NCBI GenBank assembly: GCA_965657085.1
Contig: CBFHND010000001.1
Location: 186,001-250,000, forward strand
DNA: 64,000 nt
From: CBFHND01 sp965657085
GTDB taxonomy: Bacteria > Pseudomonadota > Alphaproteobacteria > Rhodobacterales > Rhodobacteraceae
Direction of reading: 5' to 3'
Below are positions 7,898 through 16,829 of the stretch, piece by piece. A model generated the notes under the pieces. The model was given only the letters and a program-made list of their open reading frames with translations. It ran no database searches and had not been told where the DNA came from. A program made the translations under genes and the position numbers. The first letter of the stretch is position 1; each line of letters starts with the position of its first letter.

Positions 7898-8506
7898 ATG
7901 ATAACACTTCACCACCTGAACCGGTCCCGCTCGCATCGCATCCTTTGGCTTTTGGAAGAACTTGGCGTCGCATACGATGTGCGCCACTACCAACGCGATG
8001 CCAAGACCAACCTTGCCCCGCCTGAGCTGATGGCCATTCATCCGCTGGGCAAGTCGCCCATGATCGAAATGGACGGGCGGCTGGTCACCGAAAGTGCGGC
8101 GATCGTGGAACTTTTGTGTGCCAAGCACGCGCCACAGATGATCCCCGAGGTGGGCAGTGACGCCTATATCCAGCACCTCGAGTTGATGCATTTCGCCGAA
8201 GGCTCAGCCATGACGCCCATCCTGCTGAACCTTTATGTGGGCCGTCTGGGGGACGCCGGTGCGCCCCTGCATCCGCGGATCAAGCAACAGCTCGACAGCC
8301 ACTATGGATATATGAACGACGTCTTGCGCAGTTCGGGGCATTACGTGCTGGACGAATTGTCGGCGGTCGACATCATGCTGAGCTTTCCGGCGGAAATTGC
8401 CATGATGCAGGGCCGCGCGGAAGACTTTCCGCGGCTGGCAGGCTTTGTCGAACGCATACATGCGCGTCCGGCCTACAAGCGGGCCACGGAGGTCGGGGCG
8501 GAATAG
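7898..8506 (+). CDS. Glutathione S-transferase family protein
   Basis: 202 residues with a thioredoxin-like N-terminal domain (MITLHHLNRSRSHRILWLLE, then HPLGKSPMIEMDG and TESAAIVELL, the glutathione gamma-glutamyl contact), and an all-helical C-terminal domain from about residue 85. The catalytic-type Ser/Tyr of the N-terminus is probably one of the serines in NRSRSHR. Cytoplasmic, likely conjugation or peroxide detoxification; substrate unknown. It stands alone, with 59 bp before the aldo/keto reductase. Confidence 0.87.
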   Translation: MITLHHLNRSRSHRILWLLEELGVAYDVRHYQRDAKTNLAPPELMAIHPLGKSPMIEMDGRLVTESAAIVELLCAKHAPQMIPEVGSDAYIQHLELMHFAEGSAMTPILLNLYVGRLGDAGAPLHPRIKQQLDSHYGYMNDVLRSSGHYVLDELSAVDIMLSFPAEIAMMQGRAEDFPRLAGFVERIHARPAYKRATEVGAE

Positions 8507-8565
8507 ACGCCACGCGGATGCACCCACCGATTGCGCCATGACGCGCACCGTGGCACAAGTTTTGC

Positions 8566-9504
8566 ATGACCAGATTGATCACCTTGAACGGCGCGGCGAT
8601 CAGCCGCCTGACCTTTGGCACCATGCAATTCGGCGGTACGGCGGATGCCGGTGAGAGCCGGGCCATGTATGACGCCGCGCGCGGCGCGGGCATCACCCAT
8701 TTCGACACCGCCTATGTCTATACAGATGGCGCATCGGAAACCCTGTTGGGCGAAATGGTGCGCAGCGAGGAGCGCGCGGACCTCTTCGTGGCGACCAAGG
8801 CCGCCTATACCGGGGGGTCAACCCGCAACAATATCCTGACCCATTTCGATGTCTCACGCCAAAGGATGGGACTGGATGTGGTTGACCTGTTGTACCTGCA
8901 CCGCTTTGACGATGACACACCGCTTGCCGAAACCATCGGCGCGCTGGCGCATTTGCAGGACAAAGGCGCGATCCGCTTTATCGGGGTCAGCAATTTCGCA
9001 GCATGGCAGGTGATGAAAGCACAGGCGATTGCTGCCGATCATGGCACCCGCATCGATGTGATCCAGCCGATGTACAACCTTGTCAAACGTCAGGCCGAGG
9101 TCGAGATCATCCCCATGTGCGTGGATCAGGGGATCGAGATGGTGCCCTATTCGCCGCTTGGTGGTGGCCTTCTGACGGGCAAATATGTCGGCGGTGGCGG
9201 GTCCGGTCGGCTGATCGACGATGAACGCTATGCCGCGCGCTACGGGGTGGACTGGATGCACCGAACCGCCGCAGACCTGTCGGAACTGGCGGCATCTTTG
9301 GGTGTTGATGCGGCGACGCTGGCGGTGGCCTGGGTGGCGGCGCATCCGTGTCGTCCGCGCCCGATCATTTCGGCGCGCAATGCGGCGCAGCTGGCTCCGT
9401 CGCTGGCGGCGGCGTCTTTCGAGATGTCTGCCGACCTTTATGCCCGCCTGACCGCGCTGTCGCGGACCCCGCCCCCGGCCACGGACCGGATCGAAGAGGC
9501 ATGA
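8566..9504 (+). CDS. Aldo/keto reductase
   Basis: 312-residue TIM-barrel NADPH-dependent oxidoreductase. Seen: GTMQFGGTAD, the catalytic DTAYVYTDGASE region (Asp and Tyr, about 46-57) with the Lys in FVATKAAY and the His in LYLHRFDDD, completing the tetrad; IRFIGVSNFAAWQV follows. Reduces an aldehyde or ketone; the physiological substrate is unknown. The stop overlaps the start of the FAD oxidoreductase (ATGA), so an aldehyde released by that enzyme could be its substrate (inference). Confidence 0.9.
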   Translation: MTRLITLNGAAISRLTFGTMQFGGTADAGESRAMYDAARGAGITHFDTAYVYTDGASETLLGEMVRSEERADLFVATKAAYTGGSTRNNILTHFDVSRQRMGLDVVDLLYLHRFDDDTPLAETIGALAHLQDKGAIRFIGVSNFAAWQVMKAQAIAADHGTRIDVIQPMYNLVKRQAEVEIIPMCVDQGIEMVPYSPLGGGLLTGKYVGGGGSGRLIDDERYAARYGVDWMHRTAADLSELAASLGVDAATLAVAWVAAHPCRPRPIISARNAAQLAPSLAAASFEMSADLYARLTALSRTPPPATDRIEEA

Positions 9505-10577
9505 GCGATATCATCGTGATCGGCGGCGGGGTCGCGGGCGTGTCCGCTGCGGCGCGTCTGGCCCCCCATGCCAAGGTCACCTTGCTGGAGGCCGAAAGCG
9601 CGCTTGGCTATCATGCGTCGGGTCGATCCGCTGCCCTTTTCGAGCAGAATTACGGTTGCGCCTCTGTGGTTGCACTGAGCAAGGCCAGCGCCGATTACCA
9701 TCACACTGCCAATGGCGGCTATCTTAGCCCGCGCGGCTTCTTGCTGCTGTGCCGGGCGGGCGAGGACGAGGCCTTTGCCGCCGATACCGTCGATCTGAAT
9801 TGTCCAGAGATTTCAGTCTCCGAGGCCCGCGCCCTTGTGCCGATCCTGAACGGATCGATCACCCGCGCGGCGTACCACGACAGCGCGCTGGATATCGACA
9901 CCGACAGGTTGATCCAGGACTTTGCCAAGGCCCTGCGCGCGCTAGGCGGAGAGATCGTGACCGATGCGCGGGTGATAAGCATGGCGCGCGCGGATGGCCA
10001 ATGGACCGTGGAGACGGGCAAAGGCAGCTACAGCGCGCCGCTTGTCGTCAACGCGGCTGGGGCATGGGCCGACCAGATCGCAGCCCTTGCAGGCGTCGCC
10101 CCGATCAGTCTGACCCCGTGCCGCCGGTCCATGGCGCGCATCCCCGCGCCCGGTGGCCATGACGTGTCACGCTGGCCCATCTTCTTTGGCGTGGGCGAAA
10201 GTTGGTATGCGAAGCCGGATGCGGGCAAATTGCTGGTCTCACCGGCCGACGAGGACCCCGTCGCACCCCACGACGCATGGGCCGATGACATGGTGCTGGC
10301 CGAGGGGCTGGACCGATACGCGCAGCATGTGACCGAGCCGGTGACGCGGGTGGAAACCACTTGGGCGGGCCTGCGCAGCTTTGCCCCGGACCGGACGCTG
10401 GTTCTGGGTCGTGACCCTGCGCAGCCCGATTTCATCTGGTGCGCGGCGCAGGGCGGATACGGGTTTCAAACCGCGCCTGCGGCCAGCCAGTTGGTGGCCG
10501 ACCTGACACTCGGAAACGCGCCGCAGCTGGACGCGGACATCGTGGCCCAACTCAGCCCCGCGCGGTTTTCCGGATAA
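9501..10577 (+). CDS. DadA-type FAD-dependent amino acid/amine oxidoreductase
   Basis: 358 residues. The ATG at 9501 is chosen because the dinucleotide-binding motif IIVIGGGVAGVSAAARL begins at residue 4, and it overlaps the preceding stop. Further family signs are ESALGYHASGRSAA (FAD contact) and a C-terminal GAQGGYGFQTAPA-type loop (AAQGGYGFQTAPAASQL). The family oxidises glycine, sarcosine, D-amino acids or other secondary amines to imines. The partner aldo/keto reductase is upstream. A perfect palindrome spans the stop codon. Confidence 0.85.
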   Translation: MSDIIVIGGGVAGVSAAARLAPHAKVTLLEAESALGYHASGRSAALFEQNYGCASVVALSKASADYHHTANGGYLSPRGFLLLCRAGEDEAFAADTVDLNCPEISVSEARALVPILNGSITRAAYHDSALDIDTDRLIQDFAKALRALGGEIVTDARVISMARADGQWTVETGKGSYSAPLVVNAAGAWADQIAALAGVAPISLTPCRRSMARIPAPGGHDVSRWPIFFGVGESWYAKPDAGKLLVSPADEDPVAPHDAWADDMVLAEGLDRYAQHVTEPVTRVETTWAGLRSFAPDRTLVLGRDPAQPDFIWCAAQGGYGFQTAPAASQLVADLTLGNAPQLDADIVAQLSPARFSG

Positions 10578-10598
10578 GGTGGGGCATGCCCCACCTTA
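10575..10598. terminator. 24-bp perfect palindrome between convergent genes (bidirectional terminator-like)
   Basis: Each arm is TAAGGTGGGGCA with no loop; the palindrome includes the TAA of the DadA-type gene and ends 4 bp before the TAA of the convergent gene. As RNA it would form a very stable hairpin from either strand, but there is no T tract, so intrinsic termination may be weak. Confidence 0.6.
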
Positions 10599-10601
10599 CG
10601 C

Positions 10602-13103
10602 TTACCCGTCCTTGCGGATCACTTCGTTCCTGGGGTCATAGGGGCTGTCTTCGGTGATCTCGGCATCCCAAAGCTGGTCCAGCATCTTGACCTTCAACCT
10701 GGTCCCCGGCACCGCCAGATCGGGCGTCACGTAGCCCATGCCAATGGACTTGCCAAAGGCCACGGAATAGCCCCCCGACGTCAGACGCCCCACGCGGGTG
10801 TCACCATGATACAGCGCCTCGCGCCCCCACGGATCGGTATCCGCAGGCCCGTCGATCAACAGTGTCACGCATTTGCTGCGAATGCCCTTGGCCTGCATCT
10901 CGGCCTTGCCGTGAAACTCTTTGGACAGGTCTATGAACCGCGGCAGGTCTGCCTCCAGCGGCGTGGCATCGCGGCCCAGTTCGGTGCCGAAGGCGCGATA
11001 GGATTTCTCCTGCCGCAGCCAGTTCTGCGCCCGCGCGCCCACAAGCTTCATGTCGTGCTTTTCACCCGCGGCCACCAACTGATCCCACAGGTAATTCTGC
11101 ATCTCGATCGGGTGGTGCAGTTCCCATCCAAGCTCACCGGTATAGGCCACGCGGATCGCCCGCACCGGGCACATGCCCAGTTCGATGTTGCGCATGGTCA
11201 ACCAGGGGAACCTTTTGTTCGACAAAACCGTGCCGGGGTCGCCATCCTTGACGATCTCGTTCAGCACATCGCGCGATTTCGGCCCGGCGATGGCGAAAAC
11301 GCCCCATTGCGTGGTCACGTCATGGCATTCGATATAGCCGAACTCCGGCGCCTTGTCCTCGATCGCCTTGCGCAGGTAGTCGCTGTCGTAAGCGGTCCAG
11401 GCCCCTGCGGAGACAAGGTAATATTCGTCCTGCGCGATGCGCACGATGGTGTATTCGGTGCGCGTGGTGCCGTGGCCGGTCAGCGCATAGGTCAGGTTGA
11501 TGCGCCCCACCGAGGGCAGCTTGTTGCAGGTGAACCAATCCAGAAACGCGGTGGCACCGGGCCCCTTGACCACATGTTTGGTAAAGGCCGTGGCGTCGAT
11601 CAGGCCCACGCCTTCACGGATCGCCTTGGCCTCTTCCACGGCGTATTGCCACCATGCGCCGCGCCGGAAGGATCGGCTGTCGTGATCAAAGCTTTCGGGT
11701 GCATCCAGCGGACCGTAATAGTTGGGCCGTTCCCAGCCATTGACGAAGCCGAACTGCGCGCCCAGCGCCTTTTGCCGGTCATAGGCCGGGGCGGTGCGCA
11801 GGGGGCGGCAGGCGGGGCGCTCTTCATCGGGGTGGTGCAGGATATAGACGTGGTCGTAGCATTCCTCGTTCTTGCGCGCCGCGAATTCGGTGGTCATCCA
11901 GTCGCCGTAGCGCTTGGGATCGAGCGAGGCCATGTCGATTTCCGCCTCACCCTCGACCATCAGTTGCGCGAGGTAATAGCCGGTGCCGCCCGCTGCGGTG
12001 ATGCCAAAGCTGAAGCCTTCGGCCAGCCACATATTGCGCATACCCGGTGCCGGGCCGACCAGCGGGTTGCCATCGGGCGTATAGCAGATGGGGCCGTTGA
12101 AATCGTCCTTCAGGCCCGATTCCTCGCAAGACGGCACCCGGTGGATCATCGCCATGTACTGCTCTTCGATCCGCTCAAGATCCAGTTGGAACAGATCGGC
12201 GCGGAAGCTGTCGGGCACACCGTATTCGAACCGCGCGGGCGCGTTCTTTTCATAGACACCGAGAATCCAGCCGCCGCGTTCCTCTCGCACATAGGACTGT
12301 GCATCGGCGTCGCGGATCACCGGGTGTTCGGCGTGGCCTTCGGCGCGGAATTTCACCAGTTCGGGGTCCTGCTCCATGACGATAAACTGATGTTCGACAG
12401 GGATCGCGGGCATCTTGATGCCCAGCATCTGCGCGGTGCGCTGCGCGTGGTTGCCCGACGCGGTCACCACATGTTCCGCCGTGATCACCACCTGTTCGTC
12501 GGACGGCACGAGGTTGCCGCCCTTTTCCACCATCTTGGTGGCGGTGACCTCCCACGCCTCGCCGTTCCAGTGAAACGCATCGGCCTGCCACTTGCGTTCG
12601 ATCATCACGCCGCGCTGACGCGCGCCCTTGGCCATCGCCATGGTCACATCGGCGGGGTTAATGTAGCCATCGGTCTCGTGATACAGCGCGCCTTCAAGGT
12701 CTTCGGTGCGGATCAGCGGCCACTTGGCCTTGATCTCATCGGGGGTCATGAAGACATAGGGCACACCGCAGGTTTCCGCGGTCGAGGCATAGAGCATGTA
12801 TTCATCCATACGCTCCTTGCACTGCGCCATACGCAGGTTGCCCACGACGGCAAAGCCCGCGTTCAGCCCGGTTTCTTCTTCAAGTGTCTTGTAGAACTTG
12901 ATCGAATAGTCGTGGATGTGCGTGGTCGCGTACGACATGTTGAAGTAGGGCAAAAGGCCCGCCGCGTGCCATGTGCTGCCGCTGGTCAGCTCATCGCGTT
13001 CCAACAGCATGACATCGTCCCACCCGGCCTTGGCCAGATGATACGCAATCGAGGTGCCAACGGCGCCGCCCCCGACAACCAATGCTTTGACGTTCGTCTT
13101 CAT
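10602..13103 (-). CDS. Dimethylglycine/sarcosine dehydrogenase-like FAD oxidoreductase with GcvT domain
   Basis: 833 residues. Residues about 1-400 form a DAO-type FAD domain (ALVVGGGAVGTSIAYHLAKA; GSTWHAAGLLPYF, the His flavin-linkage motif in this family); a FAO_M linker follows; residues about 440-830 are a GcvT-like folate-binding domain (AYTGELGWELHHPIEMQNY; GYVTPDLAVPGTRL). Family role: N-demethylation of dimethylglycine, sarcosine or related methylamines, passing the C1 unit to tetrahydrofolate. The ATG at 13103 is used rather than the GTG one codon earlier. Monocistronic, cytoplasmic. The exact substrate cannot be read from the sequence. Confidence 0.87.
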   Translation of the reverse strand: MKTNVKALVVGGGAVGTSIAYHLAKAGWDDVMLLERDELTSGSTWHAAGLLPYFNMSYATTHIHDYSIKFYKTLEEETGLNAGFAVVGNLRMAQCKERMDEYMLYASTAETCGVPYVFMTPDEIKAKWPLIRTEDLEGALYHETDGYINPADVTMAMAKGARQRGVMIERKWQADAFHWNGEAWEVTATKMVEKGGNLVPSDEQVVITAEHVVTASGNHAQRTAQMLGIKMPAIPVEHQFIVMEQDPELVKFRAEGHAEHPVIRDADAQSYVREERGGWILGVYEKNAPARFEYGVPDSFRADLFQLDLERIEEQYMAMIHRVPSCEESGLKDDFNGPICYTPDGNPLVGPAPGMRNMWLAEGFSFGITAAGGTGYYLAQLMVEGEAEIDMASLDPKRYGDWMTTEFAARKNEECYDHVYILHHPDEERPACRPLRTAPAYDRQKALGAQFGFVNGWERPNYYGPLDAPESFDHDSRSFRRGAWWQYAVEEAKAIREGVGLIDATAFTKHVVKGPGATAFLDWFTCNKLPSVGRINLTYALTGHGTTRTEYTIVRIAQDEYYLVSAGAWTAYDSDYLRKAIEDKAPEFGYIECHDVTTQWGVFAIAGPKSRDVLNEIVKDGDPGTVLSNKRFPWLTMRNIELGMCPVRAIRVAYTGELGWELHHPIEMQNYLWDQLVAAGEKHDMKLVGARAQNWLRQEKSYRAFGTELGRDATPLEADLPRFIDLSKEFHGKAEMQAKGIRSKCVTLLIDGPADTDPWGREALYHGDTRVGRLTSGGYSVAFGKSIGMGYVTPDLAVPGTRLKVKMLDQLWDAEITEDSPYDPRNEVIRKDG

Positions 13104-13261
13104 CACGCGATTCCCTCACATCCGATTTGCATCCGTTTTAAGCGCCCCATGCCGTGGACGCGTCAGCCACCCGACCGCTCAGAGCAAAAAAGCGACTTCC
13201 TTCGCTTCGTCGTGCAATTGCATGGCTTTAACCCCCGCGCCCAGTCGCAGATGCGGCAAAC

Positions 13262-13290
13262 TGGAAATTTTACCCGTTTTGGTGTATGAT
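13262..13290 (+). promoter_or_regulatory. Possible sigma-70 promoter of the 13328 gene
   Basis: TGGAAA (4 of 6 to TTGACA) and TATGAT are spaced 17 bp apart, 37 bp before the ATG at 13328. Pattern match only. Confidence 0.35.
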
Positions 13291-13327
13291 TTCCCTGCGG
13301 GGCAACGCTTTCTTCTGGGGGGAAACG

Positions 13328-14347
13328 ATGGAACTCGAGGATTTATTGAAGCTGTTTGACAAACTGGGCATTTCGAAAGACGACCTTGAAAAGGCCCTGA
13401 AAGACATCAAACCCGACGCCAAGCCGGAAGACATCGCCGAGGCGCTTGGCAAGGTTCTGGGCAAGTTCGGCAGCGGCGTGGCGGCCGGGGCAACCGGCCT
13501 TGATTCCAGCCTGATCGCAGAGTTGCTGAAGCTCTTTGGACCAGCGGCCAGCGACCTTCTCAAAAAGCTGCTGGACGAAATACTGGGCGAAAAAGAGGGA
13601 TTCAAAACGCGCAAGCCCGGCGGTCCGTGGCGCCGGGAACGGATCAATCGAAATGGTCCGGGGTTCGAAGAGGATTTCCCACCCGATATCGACATCGACG
13701 GGGCGGCCAAGGTTGATTGCGGCGATGATGGCCAGTTGAAGGTGACATTGAAAATGGCGATCCGTCACCGCGAGGAGAAGATCACCAAGCTCAAGCTGAC
13801 GGGCTACACCAACAAGATGGAGCCCGTCACGCTGGCCAGCAAGCGCAACTATGGCAACAACGCCCTGGTCAAGGCCAACGCCAACGAAGGCGAGTGGGCC
13901 GAGTTCGAGGTGTCCTTTTCGATGCCGTGTGAATTGGCGATCATGAACGGCGGCACCGTGATGATGCAGTACACGATCTGGGACGAAGACGGGAATTACA
14001 CCACAGATTTCGAAGCGATCCTGTGCACGGATGTTCTGATCGATCCGAACAAGAAGTGCTGCAAGAACTTCAAGACCGACGACATTCGTGGTGCGCTTTT
14101 GGGTGGCCTGATGGACGCGATCAAAGCGGGCAAGTTTTCGTTGGACGACTTGTTGAAAAAGGTCACGGACCCCGCAGAGGGCGAGGGAGAACGCCCCAAG
14201 TCACCCACCAAGACGGAGCCAAAAGCCGAAGACAAGGACGACAAGAAAACCGCCAGCCTGCCGCGCAAGGTGCGCATCGATCTGGACGCGGAGGAATTGG
14301 CCAGCCTACGGCGCATCGCGGCCATCGAAGGCATCGAGGTCGGTTGA
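13328..14347 (+). CDS. Unrecognised 339-residue protein
   Basis: I do not recognise this protein. The start at 13328 follows a strong SD (GGGGGGAAACG). About residues 1-95 are amphipathic helices rich in Lys, Asp, Leu (DDLEKALKDIKP; LLKKLLDEILGEKEG). Residues about 115-240 look like a beta-rich domain (LKVTLKMAIRHREEKITKLK; MMQYTIWDEDGNYTTDFEAI) with Cys at both ends and a KKCCKNF motif. A helix (DDIRGALLGGLMDAIKAG) and a charged Pro/Lys/Glu linker follow. The last ~25 residues (VRIDLDAEELASLRRIAAIE) form one helix. No signal peptide or membrane segment. It stands alone between intergenic gaps. Confidence 0.7.
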   Translation: MELEDLLKLFDKLGISKDDLEKALKDIKPDAKPEDIAEALGKVLGKFGSGVAAGATGLDSSLIAELLKLFGPAASDLLKKLLDEILGEKEGFKTRKPGGPWRRERINRNGPGFEEDFPPDIDIDGAAKVDCGDDGQLKVTLKMAIRHREEKITKLKLTGYTNKMEPVTLASKRNYGNNALVKANANEGEWAEFEVSFSMPCELAIMNGGTVMMQYTIWDEDGNYTTDFEAILCTDVLIDPNKKCCKNFKTDDIRGALLGGLMDAIKAGKFSLDDLLKKVTDPAEGEGERPKSPTKTEPKAEDKDDKKTASLPRKVRIDLDAEELASLRRIAAIEGIEVG

Positions 14348-14596
14348 GGGGTCGCGTGCCTGTGCACAGTCGGGAACGTTTGATTTTTCCGTCAGCGTAT
14401 TGACTTGCGACATGGACGACCCGCCGGAGCCGAGCTTTGCACAACAGGCGGCGAAAGTCCGGAAAGAGCCCAAACCTACCGAGTTGCTGCACCGAAGCGA
14501 ATGTCAGGTCGCCGGTGTTTGCGGGTGGCGAATTGACGCCCTCGTGAATGTGGCTTGCACAGCTAATGTCATCAGGCCCCTTGCTCGGAGATACTT
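14348..14596. other. Intergenic gap without a convincing gene
   Basis: About 250 bp between the unrecognised protein gene and the LysE gene. A short frame from 14400 runs into the LysE gene in another frame but shows no domain. I see no clear terminator or promoter. Confidence 0.5.
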
Positions 14597-15229
14597 ATGC
14601 CGCCTTCAGAACTGTTGGTCCCTTTCCTCGCTGCTACGGCGATATTCGCATTCACTCCCGGTCCGGGAATGCTCTACATGGCTGTTCAAACAATGGCACA
14701 CGGCGCGCGTGCGGGATGGCTCAGTTCTTTTGCCTTCCACCTAGCATCCTATGTGCATATCTTCGCCGCCGCGTTGGGCGTAACGGTCCTTCTAAAGACT
14801 GCACCATTCCTATTGATGGTGCTTAAGACTGTTGGGGGCTGCTATTTGATTTGGATGGGTATCCGGTTGTGGAAACGCCCAAAACTCGATGCGCAGACAG
14901 TTCAATCGTCCAAAGCAAAGCCTTCGCGTCAGGCTTTTCGTGATAGCCTCATCCTCGAAATCTTGAACCCAAAGTCGGCGCTGTTCTATTTTGCGTTCCT
15001 TCCCCAATTCACAACTTCGGAAGAAGTTTTTCCGGTCTGGGCTCAAATCCTAGCGCTTGGCTTCATCGCCAATGTTACTTTCAGCCTAACAGACATAGTG
15101 TGCATTGTTTTTGCACGCCTAGTGGCTTCGCATGCAGCGGCGTCAGCTCGCCTTGTCGCATGGGGGCGACGGATTGGAGGCACCATTCTTATCTCAATGG
15201 GTGCACGGATCGTAGCTGATGCGCGATAG
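14597..15229 (+). CDS. LysE/RhtB family amino acid exporter
   Basis: 210 residues with about six membrane segments. Family signature near the N-terminus: FTPGPGMLYMAVQTMAHGAR (Pro-Gly-Pro then Gly-x-Arg); a second conserved patch NPKSALFYFAFLPQF sits near 125-140. Exports amino acids or related amines by proton antiport across the inner membrane; substrate unknown. Codon third positions look more A/T-rich than in most neighbours, so recent acquisition is possible. No operon partners. Confidence 0.9.
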   Translation: MPPSELLVPFLAATAIFAFTPGPGMLYMAVQTMAHGARAGWLSSFAFHLASYVHIFAAALGVTVLLKTAPFLLMVLKTVGGCYLIWMGIRLWKRPKLDAQTVQSSKAKPSRQAFRDSLILEILNPKSALFYFAFLPQFTTSEEVFPVWAQILALGFIANVTFSLTDIVCIVFARLVASHAAASARLVAWGRRIGGTILISMGARIVADAR

Positions 15230-15311
15230 GTCAGCGGATGTTCGGCTAAGCGCTTCGAAGGCCCGGTTTGTCCGCATAGCAGACCTTTGGCCCGGGCAGC
15301 GTCCGGTTCGG

Positions 15312-15336
15312 GGCGCAAACGTTTGAGGTTTGCGCC
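15312..15336. terminator. Hairpin between convergent lysE-type and D-2-hydroxyacid oxidase genes
   Basis: A 9-bp perfect stem (GGCGCAAAC with GTTTGCGCC) and 7-nt loop lie in the 178-bp gap between two convergent genes. No T tract follows on either strand, so a role in 3'-end formation is only likely by position. Confidence 0.4.
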
Positions 15337-15407
15337 GATGTGGCGCGGCCCAGGAACAGGAGACGGGAAATCCGCCGCGTCTTATCAAGGGTGTGCGACG
15401 GCCCTTA

Positions 15408-16805
15408 TCACAGGATCTTGCCGGGGTTCATGATGTTCTGGGGGTCCAGCGCCTGTTTGATCGCCTGCATGAATTCAGTGGCAGCCCCCAGTTCCTTGAC
15501 CAGATAGGGGATCTTGCCCTGCCCGATCCCGTGTTCGCCGGTGCATGTGCCTTCCATGGAAATCGCCAGTTCATTCAGCCAGCCGACAAAGAAATTCGCC
15601 TTCTCCATTTCCTCTGCGCTGTCCTCGTCCACAAGGATCAGCGAATGGAAATTGCCATCCCCCACGTGGCCCACGATGGGCGCGATGAACCCCAGCTCGT
15701 CCAGCTTGGCCTGCGCGGCCCCCACGCAATCGGCCAGGCGCGAGATGGGCACGCAGACATCCGTGGAAATCCCCTTGGCCCCTGGACGCAGTTGCAGCGA
15801 CGCCCAATAGGCATCGTGGCGCGCCTTCCACAGCTTGTTACGCTCTTCGGTGGAGGTGGTGGCGGTGTAGCCCGAGCCGTCGAATTCTTCGGCGATGCTG
15901 CCGAACATGTCGGCCTGTTCCACCACGCCGCCGTCCGATCCGTGGAATTCCAGCAAAAGCAGCGGGGTTTCCGGCAGGTCGAGTTTGGAATAGGCGTTGC
16001 AGGCCTTGACCTGAAGCGCGTCCAACAACTCGATCCGGGCCACGGGGATACCGTACTGGATCACGGCCATGACCGCCCGGCATGCCGCATCGACGGTGGG
16101 GAAAGAACAGCGCGCGGAACTGATTGCTTCGGGGATGCCTTGCAGCTTCAGCGTGATCTGCGTGATCAGGCCCAGCGTTCCCTCAGAGCCCACCATCAAC
16201 CGCGTCAGATCATAGCCCGCGCTGGTTTTCTTGGCCCGTTGCGCGGTGCGGATGATGCGCCCGTCGGCCATCACCGCCTCAAGCGCCAGCACATTGTCCT
16301 TCATGGTGCCATAGCGCACGGCGTTGGTGCCGGAAGCCCCGGTGGCGGCCATACCGCCCAGAGATGCGTTGGCGCCGGGATCGATGGGAAAGAACAGGCC
16401 CTGATCGCGCAAATGGGTGTTGAGATCCTCGCGCGTCACGCCCGGTTCGATCACGCAATCAAGGTCTTCTGCGTGCACGGCCAGAATGCGGTTCATCTGG
16501 CTCACATCCACGGAAATGCCGCCTGCCGGCGCGTTCACATGGCCCTCAAGCGATGTGCCGGTGCCGAAGGGAATGACCGGCACCTTGTGGGTGGCGCAGA
16601 TCTTGACGATCTCGGACACTTCCTGCGTGGAGGTGGGAAAGACCACCGCATCGGGCGATTGGTTTTTGATCCATGTGGTGGTGTGTCCGTGCTGTTCGCG
16701 GATCGCCTGACCGGTCTGCAACCGGTCGCCGAACTGCTGTTTCAGCACGCCCAGAACGGTGCTGATCCCATCCTCGTTGCGCGGCAGATCAAGTGCCTGA
16801 ACCAT
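15408..16805 (-). CDS. FAD-linked D-2-hydroxyacid (D-lactate type) oxidase/dehydrogenase
   Basis: 465 residues of the GlcD/LDHD family: N-terminal FAD-binding PCMH domain (VIPFGTGTSLEGHV at about 79-92; DPGANASLGGMAATGASGT at about 143-161) and C-terminal FAD-oxidase domain with the metal-site motif GHVGDGNFH and the terminal GTCTGEHGIGQGK. It oxidises D-lactate, D-2-hydroxyglutarate or a similar D-2-hydroxyacid to the 2-oxoacid, passing electrons to cytochrome c, quinone or ETF. It is last in a leftward operon after a D-2-hydroxyacid dehydrogenase and a gamma-glutamyltransferase, with 24 bp after the latter. Substrate not determined. Confidence 0.88.
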   Translation of the reverse strand: MVQALDLPRNEDGISTVLGVLKQQFGDRLQTGQAIREQHGHTTTWIKNQSPDAVVFPTSTQEVSEIVKICATHKVPVIPFGTGTSLEGHVNAPAGGISVDVSQMNRILAVHAEDLDCVIEPGVTREDLNTHLRDQGLFFPIDPGANASLGGMAATGASGTNAVRYGTMKDNVLALEAVMADGRIIRTAQRAKKTSAGYDLTRLMVGSEGTLGLITQITLKLQGIPEAISSARCSFPTVDAACRAVMAVIQYGIPVARIELLDALQVKACNAYSKLDLPETPLLLLEFHGSDGGVVEQADMFGSIAEEFDGSGYTATTSTEERNKLWKARHDAYWASLQLRPGAKGISTDVCVPISRLADCVGAAQAKLDELGFIAPIVGHVGDGNFHSLILVDEDSAEEMEKANFFVGWLNELAISMEGTCTGEHGIGQGKIPYLVKELGAATEFMQAIKQALDPQNIMNPGKIL

Positions 16806-16829
16806 CTTGTGTCCTCCCCTGTCGCGCGG

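Noticed and set aside
10806..13289. Plus-strand frame of 827 codons opposite the GcvT-type oxidoreductase
   Set aside because: The minus-strand protein has complete FAD and GcvT motifs; the opposite frame is His/Arg/Gly-rich with no domain, as expected for an antisense frame in high-G+C DNA.
14400..14744. Short frame before and into the LysE gene
   Set aside because: No domain or SD, and it conflicts with the clear LysE frame.
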